Assembly: GCF_017377855.1 (NCBI RefSeq)
Contig: NZ_JAFREP010000039.1
Coordinates: forward strand, 1 to 64,000
Origin: Acanthopleuribacter pedis
Lineage (GTDB): Bacteria > Acidobacteriota > Holophagae > Acanthopleuribacterales > Acanthopleuribacteraceae
Direction: 5' to 3'
Length of the DNA: 64,000 bases
The position numbers and the translations under genes are program-made. Below, piece by piece: positions 1 through 9,500 of the stretch. Every line of letters starts with the position of its first letter. The first letter of the stretch is position 1. The notes beneath the pieces are model-generated. The model saw only the letters and a program-made list of their open reading frames with translations. It made no database searches and was not told where the DNA came from.

Positions 1-168
1 CCAAGCTGCCGGGGATTTCCGCTAAACTTCTGTGTATTAAACACATTAGCTTCAAAATCGAGTGGCTGGGACATCACATCACGCTATTTTTGGTTTCCGA
101 GATGCGAGGTGCCCCGCTACACATAAGGTTTAGCTAAAAGCACCGCGAGTTATCACGCTTCTTAGGTT
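1..168. mobile_element. Family-1 inverted-repeat element, copy C (left end outside window)
   Basis: The right end (about 128-168) reads tttagctaaaagcaccgcg followed by agttatcacgcttcttagg. It matches the right ends of the elements at 4206-4386 and 35733-35909. At 12-27 the sequence ggggatttccgctaaa matches the inner part of their left repeat, so the outer left end probably lies just before base 1. Between the two ends the sequence is unlike the other two copies, so only the terminal repeats are shared. There is no open reading frame for a transposase. The element touches the 3' end of the broken response-regulator gene that follows. Confidence 0.5.
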
Positions 169-466
169 TAAGAGCGCAAATGCGTGGACGCGTCCTGCAT
201 GGCGGCGAGGAAGGCTTTTTTGCGGCGTCGGCTTACCTTGAGTGGGGTCTCCTCCGTGAGATAGACACAGGTTCGGCCCGCTTCCCTGGTCACCCGTTTG
301 ATTTTGCCAAGATACACCAGGGTGGATTTGTCGATGCGGAAAAAACCGGCGCTTCACCCAAGGCGTCAAGCACGGCAAAACTAGTGATCTCCGGCATTTG
401 AATGTCGCGGAAAAGGACATCCGGCGTTGCAACGCGCAACCCTTGAATGGCCGCGCGACCGTCGGC
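168..466 (-). pseudogene. LytTR-family response regulator remnant, central part deleted
   Basis: Two pieces of one gene are visible on the minus strand. Bases 463-344 encode a receiver fragment with DGRAAIQGLRVATPDVLF then RDIQMPEITSFAVLDALGE, covering the phosphoacceptor Asp region. Around base 344 the frame changes, and the next frame reads FFRIDKSTLVYLGKIKRV through VSRRRKKAFLAAM to a stop at 168-170. This second piece is the end of a LytTR DNA-binding domain, comparable to FIRIHRSVLVNSAHVTEVV in the intact regulator at 32426-33169. The receiver start and roughly 120 residues in the middle, including the Lys of the receiver, are missing. The stop codon lies at the edge of the family-1 element. 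The product cannot be functional. Confidence 0.7.
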
Positions 467-481
467 AGATTTTGTAAGGCA

Positions 482-513
482 AAGAAGCGCCCGCGGTGAT
501 GCGGGCGCTTCTT
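482..513 (-). terminator. Hairpin terminator after the 1119-aa metalloprotease
   Basis: A perfect 13-bp stem, aagaagcgcccgc paired with gcgggcgcttctt around a 6-nt loop, begins 16 bases downstream of the stop codon of the minus-strand gene at 529. The T tract after it is weak, so it may also act as a processing or bidirectional hairpin. Confidence 0.7.
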
Positions 514-528
514 GCTTGTGTGACGCGA

Positions 529-3500
529 TTACGGGGCGCAGTTGAGGTCGTCTTGCAGGTTGATGTGGAGTAAGTCGAGGATGTTGAGGGCGCCGTCGCC
601 GTTGGGGTCGTTGGCGAAATCCGCGCTGACCCAATCCGCCGCCAAGGCCCACAGGTCGCGGATGTTGTTGCATCCGTCGTCGTTGTAGTCGAAATAGACG
701 TCTGATGCGGCCACCAAAACGATCACGTCGGTGTCGACCGTGCTATTGCCGTCGTCGACCAACAGGTTCAGCGTGGTTGACACCGCTTCATTACTCAGTT
801 GCAAGGGATTGCTCGTGAAGGTTTGGCTCGTGTCCAGATCCGTCCACAACAGGGTTGTCCCCGGCAACGCGCAATCAATGATTGCCTCCAGCGTGATCGG
901 TTCAATCCCGCGGATCCCAATCGGGGGATCAACCCGCACCGCCAAGGAGCCGTCGGTCAAGGTCACCAGCGCGCTGCCGGAAACCTCGGTACCGCAGGCG
1001 TTGCTTACCTCGCAGTGGTAGGAACCGGCGTTTTGCGATCCGGCTACCGTGAATTCGAGGCTCGCCGCTGTTTCACCCGCCATCGGGTTGCTTTGAAAAA
1101 ACCACTGATAACTCAGGTTTCCGCCTGTCGCACCCACGGTTAAGGTCACCCGTTGGCCTTGGCAAACGGCCGCGCTTACCGGATCGGTGGTAATCGAAAC
1201 CGGTCGGTTGGCGGTCACACCCGCGCTGTCGCTGTTGTTCGCGGCGTTGGTGTCGGTCTGGTCCAGGGCCAAGCTACTCGCGGTATTGGTGATTTGGCCG
1301 TCCGCGCTTGCCTGCAATGCAACTTCCATGGTTAAGGTCGCGGTAACCCCCGGATCCATGGTGCCGACGGTCCACAAACCGGTTCCCTCGGTAAAACTCC
1401 CCTGGGACAGAACCACCGGGGTACTTGTGCGCGCCACGCCACTGGGCAACACATCGGTGAGGGAGACGCCGGTCGCCCGCGCGGCGCCGGTGCGGGTCAC
1501 GGTCAAGGTATAGGTGAAAGGTACGCCCACACATGGGTTCGCATCGCTCACGGATTTGGCCACGGCCAGATCGAGTTCGTCACTGACCGTGATCGATGCG
1601 GAAGCGCTGTTGTTGCCGGCGTTGGTGTCCTCCTGATCCACCGCCAAGCCGTTGGCGGTATTGGTGATCGGCTGACTCAGCGAACTCGCGCCCAAATTAA
1701 CCGTCGCCGCCATGGTCAGGGTGGCACTCGCCCCGTTGGCCAAGGTCCCGATGGTCCAGACACCGCCGCCGAAGGAACCCTGACTCGGCACCGTGGCGCC
1801 CAGGGTCAACCCCGCCGGCAAGGTATCGTTGAGCGAAACGCCGGTCGCCTGCAAAGGGCCGTTGTTGGTGACGGTCACGGTAAAGGTGATGCTTTGTCCC
1901 TCTTCCACGGTGCTGTCGTCCACGCTTTTGGTCACGGCCAAATCGAGTTGGTTGCTCGCCACCGTGATGCCGACACTGCCGACATCGTTGCTCCCATTGG
2001 CATCGGTTTCATTGAGGCTCAGATTGCTGGTGGTGTTGGTGATCGGCTGACTTAAGGCCGAGGCACCGGCATCCACGGTCACTTCCAGACCAAGGGTCGC
2101 GCTGTTGCCGGCCGCGATGCTGCCGATGTTCCAGAGCCCGCTGCCCTCGGTAAAAGAACCTTGGGAAGCATTGGCCGCGGTGGCGGTGCGCGTCACCCCG
2201 TTGGGTAGGTTGTCGGTGAGCTGGACATTGGTCGCATCGCCCTCGCCGACGTTGCTCACGGTAATGGTGTAGGTAAGGGTCTGTCCCTCGGTGACGCTGC
2301 TGTCGTCAACGATTTTGGTGACCGCCAGGTCGGGGGTCGCGGCCGTGCGCAACGCGCAGTTGCCCGAATTCAACAATTGCATGGTTCCGCTAATCGCGCC
2401 CGGAATGAAACACAGGTTGGCACTCGCCGTCAGACGATCTTCAACACCCTCTAATTCGGCGGCGTCCGGGGTGCGCACGTCGTTGCCCCGCGAGGAGGAA
2501 AAGTGCATCAGGGATCCCGGTGCAATGCGGTGGCCCAAACCCAGGCCGTGCCCTAACTCGTGCAGCGACACGGTTTCGAAATCCTGCTCACTCGCGGTGG
2601 AGGCGTCGGGGCCAAAATTCCAACTCGCGCTCGAGGGCACCGGGGCAAAGGTAATGTCCAGCTCCGAGAGCCACCACACCAAATCATGCTGGGTACACGA
2701 ACCCGTGCCTTGCCCGTTGAAAAAGCTGTTAGCCCTACCCAGCACGCCGGCGCCAAGTGAACCGAAGGTGACAATGTTGACCCCGTCCCGAGCCGCGGCG
2801 CTCACCGAGGAGGTGTTTTTAAAATCGACCCCGTAATTGGCAAAGGACGTACACCGCCAGGTTTCCAGGGAACGCTCGAAGGCGGCAACCGCCGGCGCGT
2901 TGGCATTAAACGACGTATTGTAGGTGAAGTTCAAACCGCCGGAACCTAAATCCACCAACCGATAGAACTGGCGGGTAACCTCATTAAAGCCGGCGTCTGA
3001 ATACACCGAGGTCTGGGCATAGTTCACGGTCAGCGCACCGGTTTGCCCGTTGACACTCACGGTCCCGGTTCCCGCACTCGAAATGGGTTTGACGACGACC
3101 TGGCCATCACTCCACGAGACGTTATCTGATGCGACCTCTTCGGTCGTCAGCGTCGCGCCGCCGTTGTCGGCATTGGCGAAAAACACATCGTCGGCGGTGC
3201 CGCCGAAACCACTCCCCGCGATGGTGAGGAAATCGCTGTTCTCGATGGTGCCGACGTTGGTCGTGCTCGGCGTAATGCTGGTGATCGGCAAGCTGCGTTT
3301 TTTGACCGGCCCGGTAATGCCCACGCGCGCTTGGAACAGGTCGCCGGACGGGGTCATCGCACGTTGCCCGGTTTTTTGAAAAATGCGACCGGTCAGCTTG
3401 GTTTCGTCCAGAGGTTGCTCAGCCAGCAAATCGAAATAAAGGCCGGCTTGTTTGGTCAGCGCTCCTTGCGCACTGGCAAAAGGTTCGAGTTGGCGCAGGC

Positions 3501-3888
3501 CCGGTTCGCGTTTCTCCACCGCAAAGGCTCGTTTGGCGGCAGGTGCCTCATTGAGAAATAACACGTATTCGTTGATGGCTTCCAGCTTCAAGCTGGGGTA
3601 ACTGATTTGTCCCTCAAGGCCGACAAACCCGCCCAGGGTAATCACGGCGATTTCCGACGGCCCGTGGTTCTTGAGATAGGCGGTTACCTCGATGCGGTTC
3701 ACGGTGTAAATGTTGGTTCGGTCTGCATTCCAAAAAGCTTCTTGGCCCTTCAACCGACCCATCACAATGTATTCGGATTCATTGATGCGCCGATCCAGCG
3801 AAATCGGAACCATCATGCATTGGGCGAAAACAACCGTTGAACCAAGCCAAACGGCAAGCACCGCCGCAATTTTGCACGCACGAACCAT
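529..3888 (-). CDS. Secreted matrixin-like zinc metalloprotease with DUF11, Ig-like and dockerin-like modules
   Basis: Predicted 1119-residue exported protease. The ATG at 3888 is chosen because it is preceded by a GGGGG run at ribosome-binding distance and followed directly by a Sec signal peptide (MVRACKIAAVLAVWLGST, cleavage near VFAQ). In order: an N-terminal region of unknown fold, a TIG/IPT-like segment (~200-290), and a metzincin-type catalytic domain with HELGHGLGLGH (zinc site, starting near residue 443) followed by SLMHFSSS, a plausible Met-turn. Three DUF11 repeats begin near 519, 643 and 770 (DLAVTK, DLAVTK, DLAVAK). An Ig-like domain with SYHCEVSNACG lies near 900-985. The C-terminus has two Ca-binding loops (DYNDDGCNNIRDLWAL and DPNGDGALNILDLLHI), which look like a type I dockerin. 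The role is probably extracellular protein degradation. A dockerin outside known cellulosome makers may be an anchoring or sorting module. Confidence 0.85.
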   Translation of the reverse strand: MVRACKIAAVLAVWLGSTVVFAQCMMVPISLDRRINESEYIVMGRLKGQEAFWNADRTNIYTVNRIEVTAYLKNHGPSEIAVITLGGFVGLEGQISYPSLKLEAINEYVLFLNEAPAAKRAFAVEKREPGLRQLEPFASAQGALTKQAGLYFDLLAEQPLDETKLTGRIFQKTGQRAMTPSGDLFQARVGITGPVKKRSLPITSITPSTTNVGTIENSDFLTIAGSGFGGTADDVFFANADNGGATLTTEEVASDNVSWSDGQVVVKPISSAGTGTVSVNGQTGALTVNYAQTSVYSDAGFNEVTRQFYRLVDLGSGGLNFTYNTSFNANAPAVAAFERSLETWRCTSFANYGVDFKNTSSVSAAARDGVNIVTFGSLGAGVLGRANSFFNGQGTGSCTQHDLVWWLSELDITFAPVPSSASWNFGPDASTASEQDFETVSLHELGHGLGLGHRIAPGSLMHFSSSRGNDVRTPDAAELEGVEDRLTASANLCFIPGAISGTMQLLNSGNCALRTAATPDLAVTKIVDDSSVTEGQTLTYTITVSNVGEGDATNVQLTDNLPNGVTRTATAANASQGSFTEGSGLWNIGSIAAGNSATLGLEVTVDAGASALSQPITNTTSNLSLNETDANGSNDVGSVGITVASNQLDLAVTKSVDDSTVEEGQSITFTVTVTNNGPLQATGVSLNDTLPAGLTLGATVPSQGSFGGGVWTIGTLANGASATLTMAATVNLGASSLSQPITNTANGLAVDQEDTNAGNNSASASITVSDELDLAVAKSVSDANPCVGVPFTYTLTVTRTGAARATGVSLTDVLPSGVARTSTPVVLSQGSFTEGTGLWTVGTMDPGVTATLTMEVALQASADGQITNTASSLALDQTDTNAANNSDSAGVTANRPVSITTDPVSAAVCQGQRVTLTVGATGGNLSYQWFFQSNPMAGETAASLEFTVAGSQNAGSYHCEVSNACGTEVSGSALVTLTDGSLAVRVDPPIGIRGIEPITLEAIIDCALPGTTLLWTDLDTSQTFTSNPLQLSNEAVSTTLNLLVDDGNSTVDTDVIVLVAASDVYFDYNDDGCNNIRDLWALAADWVSADFANDPNGDGALNILDLLHINLQDDLNCAP

Positions 3889-4205
3889 GGAAACCCCCAT
3901 CAAGGCAATGGACATCAGGCAGGGTCGAACAGGCAGCCGCAACACCGAACGAGGGCACGGGCCTGTTACCGCAACCGTCTTTGATGGGCGACGCAACGAG
4001 AAGGAGGACATGTAATCATTGAATGAGGGTATGGGCGCATTTTAACACATGACCTCATCGAAAACACGGCCCGGGCAAGGATTTCGATTTCGCAGAAAAG
4101 CCCACGCACCAGGACGATCTTTAAAAAAACAAAAAAATTTTGGCGGGTTAACGGGGCCAAAAGGCCTAGCTGTTTAGACACGGTGCCTAGGCCGTGCAAC
4201 ATTCT
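3889..4205. other. Intergenic, upstream of metalloprotease; no gene seen
   Basis: The region between the start of the metalloprotease and the family-1 element holds only short out-of-phase reading frames. It should contain the metalloprotease promoter, but no clear -35/-10 pair was recognised. Confidence 0.4.
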
Positions 4206-4386
4206 GACCTAAGAAGCGCGATGAGAGCGTGGGATTTTCGCTAAAGATCTGGAGCGAAACGGCTTGAGGAAAGCGGGCCGGGGTCGCGCACGACGCGCAC
4301 CCACTGGGTGCGGTGAGCATTTTCACAGGTCGTTGTAGCCCAGAGGTTTAGTGAAAATCACCGCGAGTTATCGCGTTTCTTAGGTC
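4206..4386. mobile_element. Family-1 inverted-repeat element, copy A (181 bp)
   Basis: It begins gacctaagaagcgcgat and ends atcgcgtttcttaggtc, an imperfect terminal inverted repeat of about 37 bp that also includes gattttcgctaaa against tttagtgaaaatc. The interior (gatctggagcgaaac through tgtagcccagagg) is about 80% alike to that of the copy at 35733-35909. It has no reading frame, so it resembles a non-autonomous MITE or a large intergenic palindrome. No target-site duplication is obvious. The secreted-protein gene that follows starts 8 bases beyond its right edge. Confidence 0.75.
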
Positions 4387-4393
4387 AAAAGCT

Positions 4394-5284
4394 ATGGAGT
4401 CCCGACCCTTGAAATTATCCCCTTTGTTTTTTGCCGCGACGGCGGTGTTATTATTTGCGAACCCGGCGAAAGCCGAAACCTTGGACTGGATTTTTACCAA
4501 TGACAACACCCTGGACGGGGTGGTCACCAACGAGTACCAAATCGCACTGACCGGTCAAATCAACAAAAAACATTTCTATTTCCACGATGCCAACGAAAGC
4601 GCGCCCACCTCGTTTTTCAGCACGGGTGCCATCGAAACCGACGCAACCGATGTGGGCGGTGCCGGTCGCATCAGCTTCGCCACCTACACGGCCGAAACCA
4701 CCTTCCGCTTCAGCGGCGCCCACCTCGGCGACGGCAAATACCAGGGCACCTGGTACGGTGACAACGGCGAACAAGGCGACTTCTTGTTGGAAACCCAGCC
4801 AGGCCTGGAAATCCCACCCGAGGGCGGCATCCAGGTCACCACCGTGCAAGACTCGGTGTGGGCGTCTTCTTACTACAACGCCAACCCGGCCCGCGCGATC
4901 ATCGACGGTGTTATCGGCGGGAGCAACGGTCCCAACGTGTGGATTTCCCACACGACCGACGCCACGCCAACCATCGGCTTCGATACCCAAACGGCCCAGG
5001 TCGTTACCCATTACCGCCTCTCGCGCGGTTACTGCAACGCCCCCGCCTACCTCGCCGGTACCTGGAAGGTTTACGCCCGCAACGGCGATGCCGAATGGAC
5101 CTTGATCGACACGGTGGCAACCGACCAAGCCGACAACTATCCCAACACGAGCTGCGGCAGTTTTGGTCAATTTTATGTGGTCGACAATCCTGGCAGTTAC
5201 ACCTCGTACAAGTTCGCGTTCATCGCTTCCTCTCAAAGCAACAACGTTGGTGTCGGCATCGGCGAAATCGAGCTGTACCGCTAA
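4394..5284 (+). CDS. Secreted protein with C-terminal discoidin (F5/8 type C)-like domain
   Basis: 296 residues. A Sec signal peptide is visible (SPLFFAATAVLLFANPAKA, cleavage near residue 27). The N-terminal half of the mature protein (DWIFTNDNTLDGVV and following) matches no family I recognise and is rich in beta-type sequence. The C-terminal ~150 residues (from VTTVQDSVWASSYYNANP) resemble a discoidin/carbohydrate-binding jelly roll: ARAIIDGVIGG, PTIGFDTQTAQVV, YRLSRG, WKVYARNGDAEWTLIDTV, YKFAFIAS and a final GIGEIELYR are typical strand motifs of that fold. It probably binds glycans outside the cell. The start codon is only 8 bases from the family-1 element and its only Shine-Dalgarno-like bases (AGG in cttaggtc) belong to the element's inverted repeat. 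Confidence 0.75.
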   Translation: MESRPLKLSPLFFAATAVLLFANPAKAETLDWIFTNDNTLDGVVTNEYQIALTGQINKKHFYFHDANESAPTSFFSTGAIETDATDVGGAGRISFATYTAETTFRFSGAHLGDGKYQGTWYGDNGEQGDFLLETQPGLEIPPEGGIQVTTVQDSVWASSYYNANPARAIIDGVIGGSNGPNVWISHTTDATPTIGFDTQTAQVVTHYRLSRGYCNAPAYLAGTWKVYARNGDAEWTLIDTVATDQADNYPNTSCGSFGQFYVVDNPGSYTSYKFAFIASSQSNNVGVGIGEIELYR

Positions 5285-5312
5285 ATTCAACGCCTAGTTA
5301 GTCCCAAAATTC

Positions 5313-5348
5313 GCGGGCCGGACGTCTTGTACAGGGCGTCCGGCCCGC
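5313..5348 (+). terminator. Hairpin after the discoidin-like gene
   Basis: A perfect 12-bp stem gcgggccggacg / cgtccggcccgc with a 12-nt loop lies 29 bases past the stop codon at 5284. No U tract follows, so strength is uncertain. Confidence 0.65.
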
Positions 5349-5768
5349 CCTTCGTTTGGTCGCGGGATCACCACGCACCGTTCCGCTCCGAGCAGGCAAC
5401 GCCGAGATGTTAGCCCGCGCTCACCATTGCTAAGGATCCAAAGGAATATCCCGCCGATTGGCGGCCTCTTGATCCGCCGGCTATTGCTCAGGTACGCAAC
5501 CACTTCCATCACCAAGCCAAAACACGTTTCAAGGCAATAAAGACAACCCTTTTGCTGAAGGATTCACTTTCATTCGCCACTGTCCCGCGACAACATTCAT
5601 TGCCGCCTTCCCAAGAAACCATGGCGTGTGATCAGCGAAACACATCGCCAAAACCTGCTAGTTAATTCATGTACACGAAGCTTTGTTCGTGGTAGCCTGC
5701 TGGACTCAAAAAAAGGCGTCTATCCCGCCTTTTGACAAAACCCGAAACGTTCCTAGAGGAGAGACTTG
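5349..5768. other. Intergenic, no gene seen
   Basis: No credible coding frame. A small hairpin (aaaaggcg at 5711-5718 with cgcctttt at 5726-5733) sits just upstream of the methyltransferase gene and could be a terminator or leader structure. No clear promoter was recognised. Confidence 0.4.
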
Positions 5769-6488
5769 ATGAGTCACTATGCAGGCATCGCCGGCTATTA
5801 CGACCAGTTGATGGACGGTGGCTATTACGATCACCGCGCGATGAGCCAAAATCTTTTAGCCGTGGTGGGCACGGGTAAAAAAATACTGGAACTGGGCGTT
5901 GGTACCGGCCTGACCGCGCGGGCTTTGTCCGAGGCCGACCCTTCCGCGGCGTTTACCGGCATTGATTTCAGTCCCGCGATGTTAGAAATCGCCAGGGATC
6001 GCCTGCCAGACAACATTCGTTTGGTTGAATGCGACGTCGCCGAAATGGATCTCGGCATTCAATTTGACGCCGCCGTCTCCACCGGGGGAACCTGGGTCAT
6101 CATCCGATCAGAAGCGGGTTTGATGCTGGGTACCCATCTTTACCATGCCGAAAAAGACCGCGCGGGTTTGCACCGGGTCGCCGAACACCTGGTTCCCGGC
6201 GGGTTGTTGGTCTTGAGCGTGCATCCACCCCACGAGGACCACAGCCTGCAGCTACCGAACGGCTTGGTTTACTCCCAAGAGTTGGGCAAACCATCCACGG
6301 ATGATGCGCATTTTTTCATTGAGAAGAAATACCGTTTCACCCGCGATCAGGAACACCTGGCGGAAGACCGCGTGGTACTGGGTTTTTACAGGGATACGCT
6401 TTACCCTGAAATGCTGGCCGACGCCGGCTTCAAACCCTTGGGCCTGACCAACAACGAAGATTTTTTCGTTTTCAAAAAAGTTGATTGA
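5769..6488 (+). CDS. Class I SAM-dependent methyltransferase
   Basis: 239 residues, soluble. The ATG at 5769 follows GGAGAG at a good distance; an in-frame TTG just before it is less likely. Motif I of the Rossmann-like methyltransferase fold is clear: KILELGVGTGLTARAL near residue 37-52. It is followed by the acidic motif II (FTGIDFSPAMLEIAR) and motif III (IRLVECDVAEMDL). The C-terminal half (VPGGLLVLSVHPPHEDH) matches the motif VI strand region. The substrate cannot be told from sequence; small-molecule methylation is the usual role of this size class. It is a single-gene unit, converging on the large subtilisin gene. Confidence 0.85.
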   Translation: MSHYAGIAGYYDQLMDGGYYDHRAMSQNLLAVVGTGKKILELGVGTGLTARALSEADPSAAFTGIDFSPAMLEIARDRLPDNIRLVECDVAEMDLGIQFDAAVSTGGTWVIIRSEAGLMLGTHLYHAEKDRAGLHRVAEHLVPGGLLVLSVHPPHEDHSLQLPNGLVYSQELGKPSTDDAHFFIEKKYRFTRDQEHLAEDRVVLGFYRDTLYPEMLADAGFKPLGLTNNEDFFVFKKVD

Positions 6489-6540
6489 TCGCGGATTTGC
6501 GGGGGCAGCTAGAAAGCACTCCCGTCTTTACCTCAGTTAC

Positions 6541-9500
6541 TTACAAATCGGGCATCATGTCAATGATGGTAAACAGTTTGCCCCGGCCCGGCCAAGCAAC
6601 CACTGCATCCGCTAAATCACAATCAATGAGCAGGGCCGTCGACACCGAAAGCACCGTGTTTCCCGGACCCGTGACGCGACATTGGTACACACCGGTATCC
6701 GCCGGTGAAGGCTGCACGAGGGTTAAAACCGAATGTACCCCGCCCGCGACCGGGTTTCCATTGTGCAGCCATTGGTAGGACAGAGGCGGCGTTCCCGAGG
6801 CGGCAACGCGCAAAGTCGTTTCGTGGCCGCTACAGGAAATGCGGCCCACCGGCCGGTTCAAAATAGCGGCCAACCCCTCCAGGCGCAGTGTGGCTGCTTC
6901 AGAGGTATGGGCGCCGCAGTCATTTTGCACCACGCAGTGGTAAGCCCCTAGATGATCTTCGGTCAGTGCCGCCAGCACCAAGGTGTTTTGGTTGGTCGCG
7001 GCAAGCGAGGTTCCGTTATGAAACCACTGATAGGCCAAGGCCGTCCCCTCGGCCGCGACACGAAAACGAAGGGTTCCGCCAGGTTCGCCGGTTTGATCCT
7101 CGGGATGGGTTTGAATGCTCGGAGACTGCCTGAAATGGACTTGGATTGGCGCTGAAATAACCGTCCCGCAAGCGTTAGAAACCTGGCAGGTATAAACCCC
7201 GCTCGCGAGCGTGTCCTGGGTCTGATTGGGAAAGGTCGAATCCTCGGCGCCGTCAATCGGGGTACCATCCAAAAACCATTGGTAGCGGAGATCGTCTCCC
7301 GTCGCGGCGACCCAAAGCCCAAAACCCGGCTCATCGCAGACGGTCACATCGGGCGAGACCGCGGTAATCGTGGGTGCCGTCTGCACTTGTACCGTCATCG
7401 CTTCGGACGAAAGAGACCCACAGCCGTCGGAAACCACACATTGGTAGGTTCCATCCGTTGCCGGGTCGGCCGAAAACGACAACGCGGTCCCGTCTTCACC
7501 TTCCAAGGCAACACCGTCTTGAAACCATTGAAACGACAAATCGGCAGCCCCTTCGGTTTGAACCGACAAGGTCACCATCGTCCCGGCACATGGCGCGGCA
7601 TCACCGGTTTGAGCCACAATACGAAACCCTTCACGAGGCCTTAGTGTCGCGGTTTGGGTGAAGATCGCGTTGCAGGGGTTGCTCACCAGGCACGCATAAT
7701 CGCCGGAGTCGACGGATGAAACCGCGGAAAAGGTAAGGCGTGCCGTGGTTTTTCCCGGTAACGGAACACCATCACGGTACCACTGAAAAGAAGGTGCTTC
7801 ACCCACCGCGGCAACGTCCAAGTTCACGGCGCAGCCGGCGGCCGGGAACTGGTCCGCGGGGTGGGTCACAATCTGGAGCGGCCGGTCGCAGGTCAAGGCC
7901 CGTGTTTTTTGGGGATCGTGGTAAATCATCGGCCAGGAACGGCCGATCCCCGGCGCCACCGCTTGCGTATCCCACATTAGAAAGTGCCCGCCGCCATCCA
8001 ACAGCGCGATCTCAAACAAACCGTCGCCGTCAAAATCCACGATGGCGGGCGCATTGGAACGCATGGCCATGGCGGAAACGGGCTTGGGAAACGTATCGAG
8101 CAGGGTACCGTTACCATCCACGCCCCAGAGGGTGAGCCAACGTTGGGCGGGGTCGGCCTCGCCGAGGACTTCCATCGCGCCGTCACCATCCAAATCAACC
8201 AACGACATCAGTTGGAAACCAGACGAGCGGTGGACGGGGACCGGTCCGGCAAAAGGCCAGCCCGGCAAGTTCTCGCCTTTCCCATTCCAAGCGTACAGCG
8301 TGGAATCGAGGAAGGTTCTTTTGGCACCCAACACGACATCGGGAATGGTGTCGCCGTCCACGTCACCCAGCACGGGCGACCCCAGAAACGCATGATTGGG
8401 AAGGTCCAACGGCCAACCCGGCAAGGATTGGCCGGTGTCGTTAAAAGCGAAGACTTTGTCGTAGCCAGTGTTGATCACAATCTCAAGACGACCGTCGGCA
8501 TTAATATCACCCAGGGCCGGGGCGGCCCATGCCCGCTCGGCAAGGCCGGGGCACAGCGCAATCGGCCAACCCGGACGAATGCTTCCATTTGACTGAAAAA
8601 CATACAGGTTAAGATCACCATCTTGGTTGAGCAACACGATTTCTTTTTGGCCGTCGCCGTCCAAATCACCGACGGCCGGGAGCGACAGATCGTTGTACTC
8701 TTGGTCCTGAACGAATCGCGGCCAATTCGGGAAATCGCCACCATCCGCGTGGAACACCTCAATTTTGCCGCCAAACCCGGAACGGTACGAGGTGCTGATG
8801 ATTTCCATCGTTCCGTCGCCGTTGAGATCCGCCGCGGCAAGTTGCCCACCAAAAGCGGCCTTCGCCCGCGGCCATCCATCCCAAAGCACCCCGTCATGCG
8901 ACCACACATAAACCTGACCAAAGGTTGTAACCGCGATGACTTCCAAAAATCCGTCGGCATTCAAATCGGCGGCAATCGGCGCCCGTTGGGTTCGATTATC
9001 CATGGTTTGCGGCCAACCCGGTTTAACGCTGCCATCCTCACGCACCACCACGACATGCCCGAGATACCCGGTAATCAGCTCGTGCTTGCCATCCCCTTCC
9101 AAGTCAACCGCAACCAAGTTATCCAAAATAGAGATTGCGCCGGGTTCGACCCCAATCAGGTCGCTCATCCGCACGGGCCAACCCGGCCTCAGATCTGGAT
9201 CCACGCCGATGTGGCGTTCCACGGTGACGTCGGGCAAACCTGTTCGTGTTACCGTCAGGCGCACAGGGTAAAGCCCCGCTTTTTGGACAACCGAGGTGTC
9301 CCAGGCGCCCAAAACATCCGCCGTAATTCGGTTCGCCCCGTTTCCCGACAGGGAAAACCCGGCCGTCGACCAATCGCCAAGGTCGGGATCGAAATAGGCC
9401 AGTTGGAAGCCGGAAAAACCCCCACCGGCGGCGGTGCCGGTAAAAACAAGGGTTTCGTGACGCTTGGCCAAGGTGGTATCAAGCGGCGTCGTCAGGGTCG

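Noticed and set aside
290..673. 127-codon minus-strand frame
   Set aside because: Only its middle (463-344) is a receiver remnant; the rest runs through the terminator and the neighbouring gene in another frame, so it is listed as part of the pseudogene.
4451..5290. Long minus-strand frame of 279 codons opposite the discoidin-like gene
   Set aside because: It is rich in Gly, Val and Arg, with no ribosome-binding site, and covers a gene with a clear signal peptide on the other strand.
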